DNA of 64,000 nucleotides, taken from positions 6,944,001-7,008,000 of the forward strand of contig NC_135141.1 in assembly GCF_051014445.1 (NCBI RefSeq), read 5' to 3'. The notes under the pieces are model-generated. The model saw nothing but the letters and a program-made list of their open reading frames with translations, did not search any database and was not told the origin of the DNA. This DNA is from Colletes latitarsis (lineage: Eukaryota > Arthropoda > Insecta > Hymenoptera > Colletidae). The translations under genes and the position numbers were made by a program. Positions 33,006-45,116 of this stretch are shown here, in pieces (the first letter of the stretch is position 1; every line of letters starts with the position of its first letter).

Positions 33006-33169
33006 GGGAGGATACCGGAAGAATGCTTCGAGCGATTCCCGGTATCCTCCCAAAGCGTGCCGAAGGGTCACCGTGGGGTTTTTAGTGGGTAGGTCCCGCG
33101 CCTGTCGTTGTACGGGCGCGGGGAATCCCACACCCCCCTCCCACCTCTCCCCAAGGAGGTGGGAGGGAG
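33006..33169 (+). other. Conserved hairpins in the 3' UTR of LINE family A
   Basis: In every copy the 3' UTR contains a 13-bp inverted repeat GGGAGGATACCGG/CCGGTATCCTCCC (here about 33006-33018 and 33039-33051) and, next to the poly(A), CTCCCACCTC/GAGGTGGGAG with a short TCCCCAAG loop (about 33138-33165). A third pair lies upstream (CGGACCGGT...ACCGGTCCG at about 32734-32774). R1/SART-type reverse transcriptases are known to recognise 3' UTR structure, so these are candidate RT-binding elements. Confidence 0.6.
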
Positions 33170-33220
33170 TCTTTCGAAGATTTTCCCCACGACAAAAAAA
33201 AAAAAAAAAAAAAAAAAAAA

Positions 33221-34448
33221 GCTCTAAGCTAGTATGCAACGAGTAAGACAGGACGCAAGCTGCAGGCTAGTAACGAAGTAGTTCGCTTGTAAGAAAGAAG
33301 TATGCTAGTAAGCAAGTAGTAAGCTAGAAAGCAAGCAACAATCTAGTAAGCAAGCGGTACGCTAGAAAGCCAGCTGGTAGCTAGTATGCATGCAGGAAGT
33401 TAGCAAGTGTGCAGTATGCTAGTAAGCAAGCAGTAAGCTCGAAAGAGAGTATCAAGGCAGCAAGCCGGCAGGAGGACTGTAAGCTAGCAGTAAGCGAGTG
33501 AGCTATCAGTAAGATAGTAAGCAAGCAGTAAACCTGTAAGTAAGCAGTAAGCTTGTAAGCAAGCAGTAAGCTAGTAACAAAGCAGTAAGCGTGTAAACAA
33601 GCATTGTGATAGTAGACCAGCAGGAAGCTAGTAAGGAAGCAGCAAGCTACCAAACAAGAAGTATGCTAGTAAGGCAGCACTAAGCTAGAAAGCAAGCAGC
33701 AGGCTAGTCAGCAAGCTATGAGCGAGTAAGCTAGCAGTAAGCTAGTATGCAGGCAGTAAGCTAGTAAGCTAGCAGTAAGCTCGAAAGAAAGCAGGAAGGT
33801 AGCAAGCAAGCAGTAAGCTTGATCGCAAGCAGCAAGCTAGTAAGCAAGCAGAAAGCGAGTGTGCTATCAGTAAGATAGTAAGGAAGCAGTAAACCTGTAA
33901 GTAAGCAGTAAGCTTGTAAGCAAGCAGAAAGCTAGTAACAAAGCAGTAAGCGTGTAAACAAGCAGCAGGCTAGTAAAGAAACAATTAGCTTGTAAGTATT
34001 CAGTATGCTAGGAAGCAAGCCGTAGTCTAGTAAGCAAGGAGTATGCTAGTAAGCCAGCAGTAAGAAAGAAAGCAAGCAGCAAGCTCGTGAGAAAGAAGAA
34101 AGCTAGTATCCAGCAGTAAACTAGTAAGAAAACAGTATGCTAGTAAGCAAGCAGCAGGCTAGTAAGCAAGCAGTAAGTTAGAAAGCAAGCAGCAGACTAG
34201 TAAGAAAGCAATTAGATAGCAAGGAAACAGTGTGCTAATAAGCTTGCAGTAAGCTAGTAAGCAAGAAGTAAGCTAGAAAGCAAGCAGCAAGCTAGTAAGC
34301 AAGCAGTGGTCTAGTAAGCACGCAGTATTCTAGTAAGCAAGCTGTAATCTAGTACGGAAGCAGTGAGCTAGTAAGCAAGCAGGAAGCTATTATGGAAGCA
34401 TTAAGCTAGAAAGCAAGCAGCTGGCTCATAAGCAAGCAGTAAGCGTGT
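33221..34448 (+). repeat. 19-bp satellite, block 8
   Basis: Plus orientation. A ~115-bp variant (GAGCTATCAGTAAGATAG...GCGTGTAAACAAGCA) at about 33485-33605 is repeated at about 33850-33965. No gene. Confidence 0.9.
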
Positions 34449-34818
34449 CCCTCAGGGGCTGTGTCCGGCGATCGTCGGCCGCAGTACGGGGCGTAGCGAC
34501 CCCGAGTTACCTGATGCTTATCACACCGTAAGCCTTCTGTTGGTCGTCACAAAGACCCATTCACAATTCCTTTTTTGGTTTTGTGAATGGTACGTGACGG
34601 CAGGAGGAACGGGGACCGCGAGTATGGCGACTCTATAAAATCGCCCTCGAATCCTAAGTTATGGTGCGCGGCGATGGGATGCATGGTTGGCGGAGGAGAC
34701 CCTATCCCAAGCGTCCACCTCCGGGCCTCCTGCCGAACCCCCGGAGTATATAGGCTTACCCGGGTAAGGCGGCTCTGCCCGGGCGGACTTTTTCCACCGA
34801 CCTGCTCGTGGGAATAAT

Positions 34819-36417
34819 ATGGAGTTCAAAATTAAAACGGGGATGGGACGGGGTAAGTCAGAGGGGGAGGACAAAGGCGGTGTTGGGACTAGAGTGACGG
34901 CGCTCGCGCCGCCTCCAGCGCCTAACCCGGCTTCGTGGAGGCTGGAGGAGGACGACGAGACTGCGTCAGTCTCGTCATTCTCCTCCACCAGGAGCCTCAT
35001 AGGTTCCAAGAGAAAGATGACGGGGCAGGCCGTCAATGGAGTGGGCAGGGCGATGAGCCCGGTTGTCCGGATGAGTTGCCTCAGGGACGAGGTGACTGAG
35101 CAGATATCGGAGAGGATCTCCTCGTCTCTGAGACGAGTGGAGAAAGTGGCCGCTGCCTGCTCTTTTAAGGGGCAGAAGAGCGGCAGGGCAGAGGCTCTGA
35201 GGGTGGCTGCCCAAATGATGAGGGACGCGGCGCGGGAGCTAAGCGGGCGGAACGCCCGTCTGCAGCTCCTGTTGGAGGAGGAGCGACGGTGGAGGATGAG
35301 GGCACAGGCGCGCTGGACCAGTTCCGGCACGGCCGGGGAAGGCGAAGGTGGGGGGAGCGAAGGCTCCGCCCACCGTGGCGACTCCGGGGCCACGAGTCGT
35401 GACCCCCAAGGGGGGAAGCGTACCCGTGGTCCCGGTTCCCGCGTCCTCCGCGGCACCGCCCCAAGGGGGGGGGGGTGTCGTGGAGCGAGATGGTGGGGCG
35501 GAGGGCGAGGAGGGCAGCGAGGAAGGCCTCGCAGGCGCAGCCTCCGCCCCCGCCGCCCGCGGCCAAAGGAGTGGCCGCGAAAGCGCGACTTGGCCGGCCC
35601 CCTAAAACGGCAGCGGTAGCGCTGACCGTTGCGCAGGGGGGCGACCTGACTCTCGCGGAGGCGATGCGGCTCGCCAGGAACAATGTGTCCCTGGAAGAGC
35701 TTGGCATCGCTTCGGTAAGGGCGAAGCGGGCCGTGACTGGGGGTCTCCTGCTGGAGATCCCCGCTCCAGACGGCGGCGTGGAGGCGGACCGTCTCGCCCA
35801 GAGACTTCGGGAGCAGCTTGGCGAGCGGGGTGTCCGGGTCGCCCGGCCCACGAAGCGCACGGAGATGCGCGTGTGTGGGCTGGGCAACTCGGTCACCGCG
35901 GAGGACGTGGCGCGTGCCTTAGCAAGGGCGGGGGATTGCCCTGAGGGGGACTTGCGCTTCGGCGAGATCCGCAGATCTCCTTCCGGCCTGGGTTCCGTGT
36001 GGGGCCCGCTGCCCCCTCTCCGCCGCCCATAAATTGGCGGAATCCGGGAGGGTTTTGGTGGGGTGGGTTTCGGCGCGAGTGGAGATACTCGCGCCGCGCA
36101 CGCTCCAGTGTCACTGCTGCCTCGAATTGGCGCATGTGAGGCAGTGGTGCACCTCGCCGGTGGACCGCAGCAGTCAATGTTACCCCGGCGGGGCGAAGGA
36201 CCACCGCGCGAGCCAGTGCTCGGCGGCCCACCACTGCCCGCTATGTGCGGACAGGGGGATGCCAGCCGACCACAGGGTGAGGAGCAGGAAGTGCTCTCCC
36301 TCCTCCCGGAAGGAGAGGAAGAGGCGGGCCTTTCGGGCTCCGGCACCGTCCACCATGGAGGTGGACGATGCCACGAGGACGGACAGCCGGGAGGAGGCTG
36401 GGGCGGTCGGTAATTAA
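34819..36417 (+). pseudogene. ORF1 (Gag-like, three zinc knuckles) of LINE family A copy 3
   Basis: This would be the nucleic-acid-binding ORF1 protein that packages LINE RNA. It begins MEFKIKTGMGRG at 34819. An acidic Ser-rich stretch (VSSFSSTRSLIGSKRK) and a coiled coil (EVTEQISERISSSLRRVEK...) are followed by a frameshift near 35340-35480, a conserved central domain (AVTGGLLLEIPAPDGG, RPTKRTEMRVCGLGN), another frame change near 36020, and three knuckles. The first is changed (CHCCLELAHVRQWC), and the second has lost Cys/Gly spacing (CYPGGAKDHRASQC). It ends at TAA 36415-36417. The ORF2 start codon overlapping this stop has become ACG. Confidence 0.8.
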
Positions 36418-39400
36418 CGGCGCCCTGCCTCCTCCTCCAGGCCAACCTCAACCACTGCGCGCGGCACAGGATATGATGTCCCAAGTCCTCGCGGAGTGGG
36501 GGACTGGCTGTCGCCGCCGAGCCGTACCGCGTCCCTGATCACCCTCATTGGGTGGGCGACGCGGACGGCTTGGTGGCGACGGGACCCGCCGTTCTCCATG
36601 CTGGAGCGCGGTCGGGGATTCGTCGCCGTGGACTGGGGGGAGTCGCCGTGGTGGGGTGCTACATCTCGCCTCGCAGCGGTCACGTCGCGTTCGAGCAATA
36701 CCTGGACGAGGACGCGGCATGCGTGCAGCGCTGCGCGGCTCGGCCGGTGCTGGTCCTGGGGGACTTCAGCGCCAAGTCGGTGGCGTAGGTGTCCCCCAGG
36801 ATTTCCGTTCGCGCCGGGATCCTGGGCGACTGGGCGGCGGGGCTCGACCTTCGGTTACTGAACCGGGGGTCGGAGCACACGTGTGTGCAGCGATATGGGG
36901 GGTCTATCGTGGATGTTGGATTCGCGACCCCCAACGCCGTGCGCATGGTGTCAGGGTGGCACATGGTCGCGGGGGCAGGGACACTCTCGGACCACCGGTA
37001 TATCCGGATCGAGGTCTCTGCCGCCGTGGGGGTTGCATCCCGACACCACCGTCAGGGTGGTACCCCACCGCGCCGCTGGGCGCTTCGGCGCCTGGACAAG
37101 GACGCCCTGATGGCAGCTGCCCTCGCTGCAACTTGGCCGCAGGGGGCGGCCGAGTTGCCGAGTATAGAGGAGGAGGTCGCCCGGCTCGGGGAGATGGTCG
37201 CGAACATATGTGACGCGACGATGCCCCGGGTCGGGCGGGTTTCTCCTCGCCGGGCGGTGTACTGGTGGTCGGCCGCGATCGCGGAAATGCGAGACTCGAG
37301 TGTCCGCGCTCGACGCCAGTACACTCGCGCGCGCCGTCGTCTACGGAGAGACGATAGCGTGGCGCGAGCGAGGGCAGATGACCTGTATGAGGCATACCGC
37401 ATGTCGCCAATGGCTCTGCAGGTCGCCATCAAACGGGCCAAGACCAGGGCATGGAAGAAGCTCCTCGAGACCCTTGATGACGACCCTTGGGGGCGCCCTT
37501 AGAAGGTGGTGCTCAACCAGCTCCGCCCGTGGGCGCCCCCTGTCACCGAGGGTCTTGACCCCCGGCTGCTGGAGGGCGTGGTCAATACTCGCTTCCCAAT
37601 TGGGGAGATGGGACCACGTCCTCCGGCAGAGGCGACGGCCCCGTTGGAATGGGTGGCCGAGCCGGGGGTCAAGCAAGGGCAGCTGGCCGCGGCCATCAGA
37701 CGGCTCGGGGCGCGTAACACGGCCCCGGGTCCGGATGGTGTGCCCGGCCGGGTTTGGGTCTTAACCCACGGCGTCCTTGGGGCCGACCTCAGGCGGTTTT
37801 TTAACCGATGCCTGAGGGACGGGCAATTCCCCCGCAGTTGGAAGGTAGCGAGGATGGTTCTCCTCCGGAAGGAGGTCCGGCCCGCGGAGTCTCCATCCGC
37901 ATACCGGCCCATCTGTCTCCTCGACGAGGTGGGCAAGCTCTTCGAGCGAGTGATTGCTGCCAGCCTCGTCGAGCACCTGTCGCGGGGTGTTCCGAACCTG
38001 GCCGACTGCAAGTACGTTTTCCTGGGGGCCGGTCGACGGTAGACGCGATCAGTCGGGTCAGGGCCCTCTCGGAGTCGACCGTCTCCCGGGGAGGGGTGGC
38101 GTTGGCGGTATCGCTGGATATTACCAACGCGTTTAACACCCTTCCCTGGGAGGAGATACGGAGGAGGCTCGAACATCATCGGGTCCCCCCGTGTCTCAGG
38201 GCAGTGGTCGGGGATTATCTCCGCGGCAGGTGGATCGAGTATCCGGGCCGGGATGGTAATATGCGGAGGGAGGTGTACTGCGGGGTTCCGCAGGGGTCGG
38301 TCCTCGGGCCACTCCTGTGGAACATCGCGTACGACGCGGTGTTGCGGGCTGACCTCCCCGACGGCGTCAGTGCCGTGTGTTACGCAGATGACACACTGGT
38401 GCTGGCCGTCGGGGCTCAGTGGGGGAGGGCCATGCGTCGCGCGGAGGAGGGGTCGCAACGCGTCGTCGACCGGATCAGGGGGTGGGGATGACGGTGGCGG
38501 TCCATAAGACCGAGGTGATAGCGTTCCATTCTCCTCGGCAGAATCCGCCACCACCCCTGATCAGGGTGGATGGGGCTGACATCGAGGTGAAGCCCCGGAT
38601 GAGGAATCTGGGGCAGATCCTCTATAGCCACTGGCGCTTCGACGAGCATTTCCGCTGCATGGTTCCCCGGTTGGAGAGGATGGTCTCGGCTTTAGGCCGG
38701 ATCCTCCCCAACCTGGAGGGGCCGGGCGGGACGAGTTCGCCGCCTCTATGTGGCAATGGTTCAGTCGGTGGCCCTATACGGGGCCCCCGTCTGGGCGGAC
38801 GACCTGGCGGCCTCCCGGCGCAGCATGACGATGCTGCGTCCGGTGCAGAGGCGGATGGCGCTGAGGGTCGTCCGCGGGTATCGGACCATGTCACATGAGG
38901 CGGCGACGGTTCTAGCGGGGATGCCGCCCATGGACCTGCTCGCGCGGCCGCACGCGGTGATGTACCGGCACCGCGTCGACCGTCGCGCGGGGGTGGGGGC
39001 GGTCCCGGGCGGGCAGGAACCAGCTTGGGGCGATTTGAAGCGCCAGGCCCGGCAGTTCATGGTGCTCGCGTGGCAGGAGCGGTTGGCCCTGCCACCGCGG
39101 GGCACCGGGCAGTCGGGGCTGTTCGGCCACTCGTGAGTGAGTGGCTGGACAGACGCCATGGAAGCCTTACTTACCGGATGGCACAGGTATTTTCCGGGCA
39201 TGGTAGCTTCGGAAGATACCTGTGCCGGATAGGGAAGGAGCCGACGGCGCGTTGCTGCCATTGTGACGCAGAGCAGGACAAGGCTGATCATACCCTCCAG
39301 GTATGCCCAGCGTGGAAGGGGGAGCGCCGTGTCCTGGTCGGCGTCGTATGGCGGGAAGTCTCGCTGCCGGGTGTGGTGCGCACCATGCTCGGCAGCGAGA

Positions 39401-39570
39401 GGAAGTGGAGGGCCGTGGCCTCCTTCTGCGAGAACGTAATGTTGCAGAAGGAGGCCGCGGGGAGGGAGCGCGAGCTTCAGCGGCGCGCTGAAGCTCGCGC
39501 TCGTGCGGTGGCCCGAGGTCGTCGCCCGGTCGCGAGGCGTCGCGGGCGGCCGCCTCGGCGTGGCGGATGA
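36418..39570 (+). pseudogene. ORF2 (endonuclease-RT) of LINE family A copy 3, multiply broken
   Basis: Recognisable pieces in order: AP-like endonuclease (VGCYISPRSG, LVLGDFSAKSV with the DFN box altered to DFS, SDHRYIRIEV); linker (DPWGRP); RT N-terminus (NTAPGPDGVPGRVW, YRPICLLDEVGKLFERV); RT core (GVPQGSVLGPLL, CYADDTLVLA); thumb; and the C-terminal CCHC finger. Lesions include TAG at 36786-36788, TAG at 37500-37502, frameshifts near 38030, 38485, 38725 and 39100, and many substitutions. It cannot encode a working protein. Confidence 0.82.
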
Positions 39571-40086
39571 CCTAGGCTGGGAGGGGGGTCCTGAGGGGAC
39601 CCTCCTCCCGCCAGGCGGCGCCGGGTCGGACCGGTTGAGGGTAGGAGTGCCTCCCCCTACCGGTCCGACGCAAGGAGAGGCACCCTCGGCGGTCTGGTGC
39701 GGCCATGAACGCCCGGCCGCCGAGGGGTGGAAACGGGGTCGCGGGCGGTTGCGAGTTGGGGCTCGCAGCCGCCACTAAACGCGGCCCCGGGACGGATAGC
39801 GGCGGGATGGAGTGGCCCCGTCCCGCCGCTATGAGGCAGTGTGTCTACTGGGGGGACCGATTGTCCCCCCGGGGGATGGGCGCGAAAGCGCGGGCACGGG
39901 GAGGATACCGGAAGAATGCTTCTTGCGATTCCCGGTATCCTCCCAAAGCGTGCCGAAGGGTCACCGTGGGGTTTTTAGTGGGTAGGTCCCGCGCCTGTCG
40001 TTGTACGGGCGCGGGGAATCCCACACACCCCTCCCACCTCTCCCCAAGGAGGTGGGAGGGAGTCTTTCGAAGATTTTCCCCACGAC

Positions 40087-40114
<28 letters not shown>

Positions 40115-40117
<3 letters not shown>

Positions 40118-41360
40118 ACTAACAAAGCAGTAAGCTAGTAAGCAAGCAGTGAGCTAGTAAGCGAGCAGGGAGCTAGTAAGAAAGCAGTTAGCAAGTGAGA
40201 CTGCTGTATGTTAGTCAGCAAGCAGTAAGCTAGAAAGCAAGCAGCAATCTAGTAAGCAAGCGGTAATCTAGAAAGCAAGCAGTGAGCTAGTAAGCTACCA
40301 GGGAGCTAGTATGGAAGCAGTTTGCTAGTAAGCAACCAGTAAGCTAGAAAGCAAGCCGCAAGCTAGTAACAAAGTAGCATGTTACTAACAAAGCACTAAG
40401 CTAGTAAGCAAGCAGTAAGCTAGAATGCAAGCAGCAATCTAGTAAGCAAGCGGTAATCTAGAAAGCAAGCAGCAGGCTAGAAAGAAAGTAGTTATTTATT
40501 AAGCAAGCAGTGTGCTCGTAAGCAAGCAGTGAGCTAGTAAGCGAGCAGGGCGCTAGTAAGGAAGCAGGGAGCTAGTATGGAAGCAATGAACCAGTAAGTG
40601 AGCAGGAAGCCAGTAAGGAAGCAGGATGCTAGTAAGCAAGCAGTAAGCTAGTAAGAAAGCTGTAAGCTGACAAGAAAGCAGATAGGTAGTAAGCAAGCAG
40701 TAAGCTAGTAAGCAAGCAGTGAGCTAGTAAGCGAGCAGGGCGCTAGTAAGGAAGCAGAGAGCTAGTATGGAAGCAGTTTGCTAGTAAGCGCGTTGTAAGC
40801 TACTAAGCAACCAGTAAGCTTCTAAGCAGGCACTGAGATAATACGCGAGGAGGAAGCTAGCAAGGAAGCAGTAGGCTAGTCAACAAGCAGTGTGCTTGTA
40901 GGAAACAAGTAAGCTAGTAAGCAAGTAGCAGGCTAGTAAGGAAGCAATTGGCTAGTACGAAAGCAGTGTGGTAAAAAGCGAGGAGGGAGCTAGAAAGCAA
41001 GCTGTAACCTAGTAAGCAAGCAGTATGCTAGAAAGCAGCAGTAATCTAGTAAGCAAGCAGTGAGCTATTATGCAAGCAGAAAGCTAGTAAGGGAGCAGTA
41101 AGGTAGAAAGCAGGCAGCAAGCTAGAAAAGAAGCAACAAGCTGGTAAGCAAGCAGTAAGCTAGTAAGCAAGCAGTGAGGTAGTAAGCGAGCAGGGCGCTA
41201 GTAAGGTAGCATGATGCTAGTATGCAAGCAATGACGCAGAAAGTGAGCAGGAAGCCAGTAAGGAAACAGCATGCTGGTATGCAACGAGTAAGCTAGTAAG
41301 CAAGCAGAAAGCATCTAAGGAAGCGGTTTGCTAGTAAGCGAGGGGGAAGTTAGTAAGGTA
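40115..41360 (+). repeat. 19-bp satellite, block 9
   Basis: Plus orientation. A variant with GCGAGCAGGGCGCTAG recurs at about 40535, 40730 and 41180. No gene. Confidence 0.9.
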
Positions 41361-43739
41361 TCGACCTTCGGTTACTGAACCGGGGGTCGGAGCACACGTG
41401 TGTGCGGCGATATGGGGGGTCTATCGTGGATTGTTGGATTCGCGACCCCCAACGCCGTGCGCATGGTGTCGGGATGGCACGTGGTCGCGGGGGCAGAGAC
41501 ACTCTCGGATCACCGATATATCCGGATGGAGGTCTCCGCCGCAGCGGGGGATGCATCCCGACACCACCGTCCGGGTGGTAACCCACCGCGCCGCTGGGCG
41601 CTTCGGCGCCTGGACAAGGATGCCCTGATGGCAGCTGCCCTCGCTGCAACTTGGCCGCAGAGGGCGGCCGAGTTGCCGAGTATAGAGGAGGAGGTCGCCC
41701 GGCTCGGAGGGATGGTTGCGAACATATGTGACGCGGCGATGCCCCGGGTCGGGCGGGCTTCACCTCGCCGGGCGGTGTACTGGTTGTCGGCCGCGATCGC
41801 GGAAATGCGAGACGCGAGTGTCCGCGCCCGACGCCAGTACACCCGCGCGCGCCGTCGTCTACGGAGAGACGATAGCGTGGCGCAAGCGAGGGCAGATGAC
41901 CTGTATGAGGCATACCGCATGTCGCGGATGGCTCTGCAGGTCGCCATCAAACGGGCGAAGACCCGGGCATGGAAGGAGCTCCTCGAGACCCTTGATGACG
42001 ACCCTTGGGGGCGCCCTTATAAGGTGGTGCTGAACAAGCTCCGCCCGTGGGCGCCCCTCGTCACCGAGGGCCTTGACCCCCGGCTGCTGGAGGGCGTGGT
42101 CAATACTCGCTTCCCAATTGGGGAGATGGGACCACGTCCTCCGGCAGAGGCGACGGCCCCGTTGGAGTGGGTGGCCGAGCCGGGGGTCTCGCAGGGGGAG
42201 CTGGCCGCAGCAATCAGACGGCTCGGGGCGCGTAACACGGCCCCGGGTCCGGATGGTGTGCCTGGCCGGGTTTGGGTCTTAACCCACGGCGTCCTTGGGG
42301 CCGACCTCAGGCGGTTGTTTAACCGATGCCTGAGGGACGGGTGATTCCCCCCAGTTGGAAGGTGTCGAGGATGGTCCTCCTCCGGAAGGAGGGTCGGCCC
42401 GCGGAGTCTCCATCCGCATACCGGCCCATCTGTCTCCTCGACGACGTGGGCAAGCTCTTCGAGGGAGTGATTGCTGCCCGCCTCGTCGAGCACCTGTCGC
42501 GGGGTGCTCCGGGCCTGGCCGACTGCCAGTACGGTTTTCGGGGGGGGGGCCGGTCGACGGTCGACGCGATCAGTCGGGTCAGGGTCCTCTCGGAGTCGGC
42601 CGTCTCCCGGGGAGGGGTGGCGTTGGCGGTATCGCTGGATATTACCAACGCGTTTAACACCCTTCCCTGGGGGGAGATACGGAGGGGGCTCGAATATCAT
42701 CGGGTACCCCCGTGTCTCAGGGCAGTCGTCGGGGATTATCTCCGCGGCAGGTGGTTCGAGTATCCGGGCCGGGATGCTGATATGCGGAGGGAGGTCTACT
42801 GCGGGGTTCCGCAGGGGTCGGTCCTCGGGCCACTCTTGTGGAACATCGCGTACGACGCGGTGTTGCGGGCCGACCTCCCCGACGGCGTCAGTGCCGTGTG
42901 TTACGCAGATGACACACTGGTGCTGGCCGTCGGGGCTCAGTGGGGGAGCGCCAAGCGCCTCGCCGAGGAGGGGGCGCAACGCGTCGTCGACCGGATCAGG
43001 GGGATGAGGATGACGGTGGTGGTCCATAAGACCGACGTGATAGAGTTCCACTCACCTCGGCAGGATCCGCCACCCCCTCTGATCCGGGTGGGTGGGGCAG
43101 ATATCGAGGTGAAGCCCCGGATGAGGTATCTGGGGCTGATCCTCGATAGCCACTGGCACTTCGAGGAGCATTTCCGCTGCCTGGTTCCCCGGTTGGAGAG
43201 GATGGTCTCGGCTTTAGGCCGGATCCTCCCCAACCTGGGCGGACGACCTGGCGGCCTCCCGGCGCAGCATGACGATGCTGCGTCGGGTGCAGAGGCGGAT
43301 GGCGCTGAGGGTCGTCCGCGGTTACCGGACCGTGTCGCATGAGGCGGCGACGGTTATTGCGGGGATGCCGCCCATGGATCTCCTCGCGCGGTCGCACGCG
43401 ATGATGTATCGTCATCGTGTCGACCGTCGCGCGGGAGTGGGGGCGGTCCCGGGAGAGCAGGAACCTGCTTGGGGCGATTTGAAGCGCCAGGCCCGGCAGT
43501 TCGTGTTGCTCGCGTGGCAGGAGCGGTTGGCCCTGCCAACTGCGGGGCACCGGACAGTCGGGGCTGTTCGGCCACTCCTGTGTGAGTGGCTGTAATGCTG
43601 CTGAGTAATGCTGCAAAAGGAGGCCGCGGGAAGGGAGCGCGAGCTTCAGCGGCGCGCTGAGGCTCGCGCTCGTATGGTGGCGCGAGGGCGTCGCCCGGGC
43701 GCCAGGCGTCGCGGGCGGCGGCCTTTGCGCGGCGGATGA
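41361..43739 (+). pseudogene. ORF2 remnant of LINE family A copy 4a
   Basis: The endonuclease C-terminal half (DHRYIRMEVSAAAG...) is shifted by one extra base near 41430. A long open stretch follows (41400-42344) through DPWGRPYKVVLNKLRPWAP and NTAPGPDGVPG. TGA at 42342-42344 with a one-base loss shifts the frame, then RT continues (42326 on: GVPQGSVLGPLLWNIAYD, CYADDTLVLA). The ~75-bp and ~330-bp internal deletions remove the thumb junction and the zinc finger. Confidence 0.8.
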
Positions 43740-43964
43740 CCCTGGCTGGGAGGGGGGCCCTGAGGGGAGCCTCCTCCCGCCAGGCGGCGATGGGTCGGAC
43801 CGGGTGGGTCCGGCCCACGGGGAGGCACCCTCGGTGGCCTGGAGCGGCCATCAGCTCCCGGCCGCCGAGGGGTAGAAATGGGGTCGCAGGCGGTTGCGAG
43901 ATGGGGCTCGCAGCCGCCACTAAACGCGGCCCCGGGACGAATGGCGGCGGGATGGAGTGGCGGG

Positions 43965-44216
43965 GGGGAGCGCCGTGTCCTGGTCGGCGTTGTCGGGCGG
44001 GATGTCTCGCTGCCGGGCGTGGTGCGCGCCATGCTCGGCAGCGAGGAGAAGTGGAGGGCCGTGGCCTCCTTCTGCGAGAACGTAATGTTGCAGAAGGAGG
44101 CCGCGGGGAGGGAGCGCGAGCTTCAGCGGCGCGCTGAAGCTCGCGCTCGTGCGGTGGCCCGAGGTCGTCGCCCGGTCGCGAGGCGTCGCGGGCGGCCGCC
44201 TCGGCGTGGCGGATGA
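43965..44216 (+). pseudogene. ORF2 C-terminal tail of LINE family A copy 4b
   Basis: It starts at ERRVLVGVVGRDVSLPGVV, downstream of the zinc finger, and runs to the normal RRGRPPRRGG end. Nearly identical to the tails of the copies at 48539 and 62398. Non-functional fragment. Confidence 0.85.
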
Positions 44217-44751
44217 CCTAGGCTGGGAGGGGGGTCCTGAGGGGACCCTCCTCCCGCCAGGCGGCGCCGGGTCGGACCGGTTGGGGGTAGGAGTGCCTCC
44301 CCCAACCGGTCCGACGCAAGGGGAGGCACCCTCGGCGGTCTGGTGCGGCCATGAACGCCCGGCCGCCGAGGGGTGGAAACGGGGTCGCGGGCGGTTGCGA
44401 GTTGGGGCTCGCAGCCGCCAGTAAACGCGGCCCCGGGACGGATAGCGGCGGGATGGAGTGGCCCCGTCCCGCCGCTATGAGGCAGTGTGTCTACTGGGTG
44501 GACCGATTGTCCCCCCGGGGGATGGGCGCGAAAGCGCGGGCACGGGGAGGATACCGGAAGAATGCTTCGAGCGATTCCCGGTATTCTCCCAAAGCGTGCC
44601 GAAGGGTCACCGTGGGGTTTTTAGTGGGTAGGTCCCGCGCCTGTCGTTGTACGGGCGCGGGGAATCTCACACACCCCTCCCACCTCTCCCCAAGGAGGTG
44701 GGAGGGAGTCTTTCGAAGATTTTCCCCACGACAAAAAAAAAAAAAAAAAAA

Positions 44752-45116
44752 GAAAACAGTGAGCTAGTAAGCGAGCAGGGAGATAGTAAGGAAGCATTAT
44801 GCTAGTGAGCAAGCTGTGAGCGAGTAATCTAGCTGTAAGCTAGTAAGCAAGCAGTAAGATAGAAGGCCAGGACTGTGCTAGTAAGAAAGCTGTAAGCTAG
44901 AAAGCAACCAGCATGCTAGTATGCAAGCAGTGAGCTACTAAGCGAGTAGAGAGCTAGGAAGCTGGCTGTGAGCTAGTGAGCGTGCAGTAAGCTAGTAAGC
45001 GAGGAGGAAGCTAGAAAGCAAGCAGATTGATAGTAAGCAAGCTGTAAGCTAGTGAACAACCAGGAAGCTAGTAAGCGAGCAGGGACCTAGTAAGAGAGCA
45101 GAATGCTAGTAAGCAT
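44752..45116 (+). repeat. 19-bp satellite, block 10 (last + oriented block)
   Basis: Plus orientation. Its right end abuts a broken ORF2 of family B rather than a poly(A) or a 5' end. Confidence 0.9.

Larger units (their letters stand above)
29661..33220 (+). mobile_element. LINE family A, copy 2 (5'-truncated), split by a nested family A copy
   Basis: A 15-bp target duplication GCTCTAAGCTAGTAT (29646-29660, 33221-33235) and poly(A) at 33194-33220 bound the insertion. Its own sequence is 29661-30475 plus 32043-33220; the middle is copy 2b with one target duplicate. The 3' UTR is of the second subtype (called A1 here: GTCGGACCGGTTGAGGGTAGG). Confidence 0.9.
34449..40114 (+). mobile_element. 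LINE family A, copy 3, full length but decayed
   Basis: It starts with CCCTCAGGGG, the same 5' end as the copies ending at 53960 and 54987, and ends with poly(A) 40087-40114. It contains a 5' UTR (34449-34818), ORF1, ORF2 and a 3' UTR of subtype A1. No target duplication is seen. Sequence patches switch between the A2-like and A1-like subtypes (for example near 38880 and after about 39425), so the copy is a mosaic. Confidence 0.9.
41361..44751 (+). mobile_element. LINE family A, copy 4: chimera of two copies
   Basis: Segment 4a (41361-43960) starts within the endonuclease, runs through RT and stops inside an A2-type 3' UTR at GGATGGAGTGG. Segment 4b (43961-44751) then begins abruptly in the C-terminus of ORF2, with an A1-type 3' UTR and poly(A) 44733-44751. 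Satellite follows directly, so 4a never regains its own 3' end. Within 4a a ~75-bp deletion lies near 43240, and a ~330-bp deletion near 43590 carries filler copied from TAATGCTGC. Confidence 0.85.

Noticed and set aside
34449..34560. HDV-like ribozyme at the 5' end of family A, as in R2
   Set aside because: The 5' end has short inverted repeats (CCCTCAGGGG) but I could not fit the nested double pseudoknot by eye; needs a covariance-model search.
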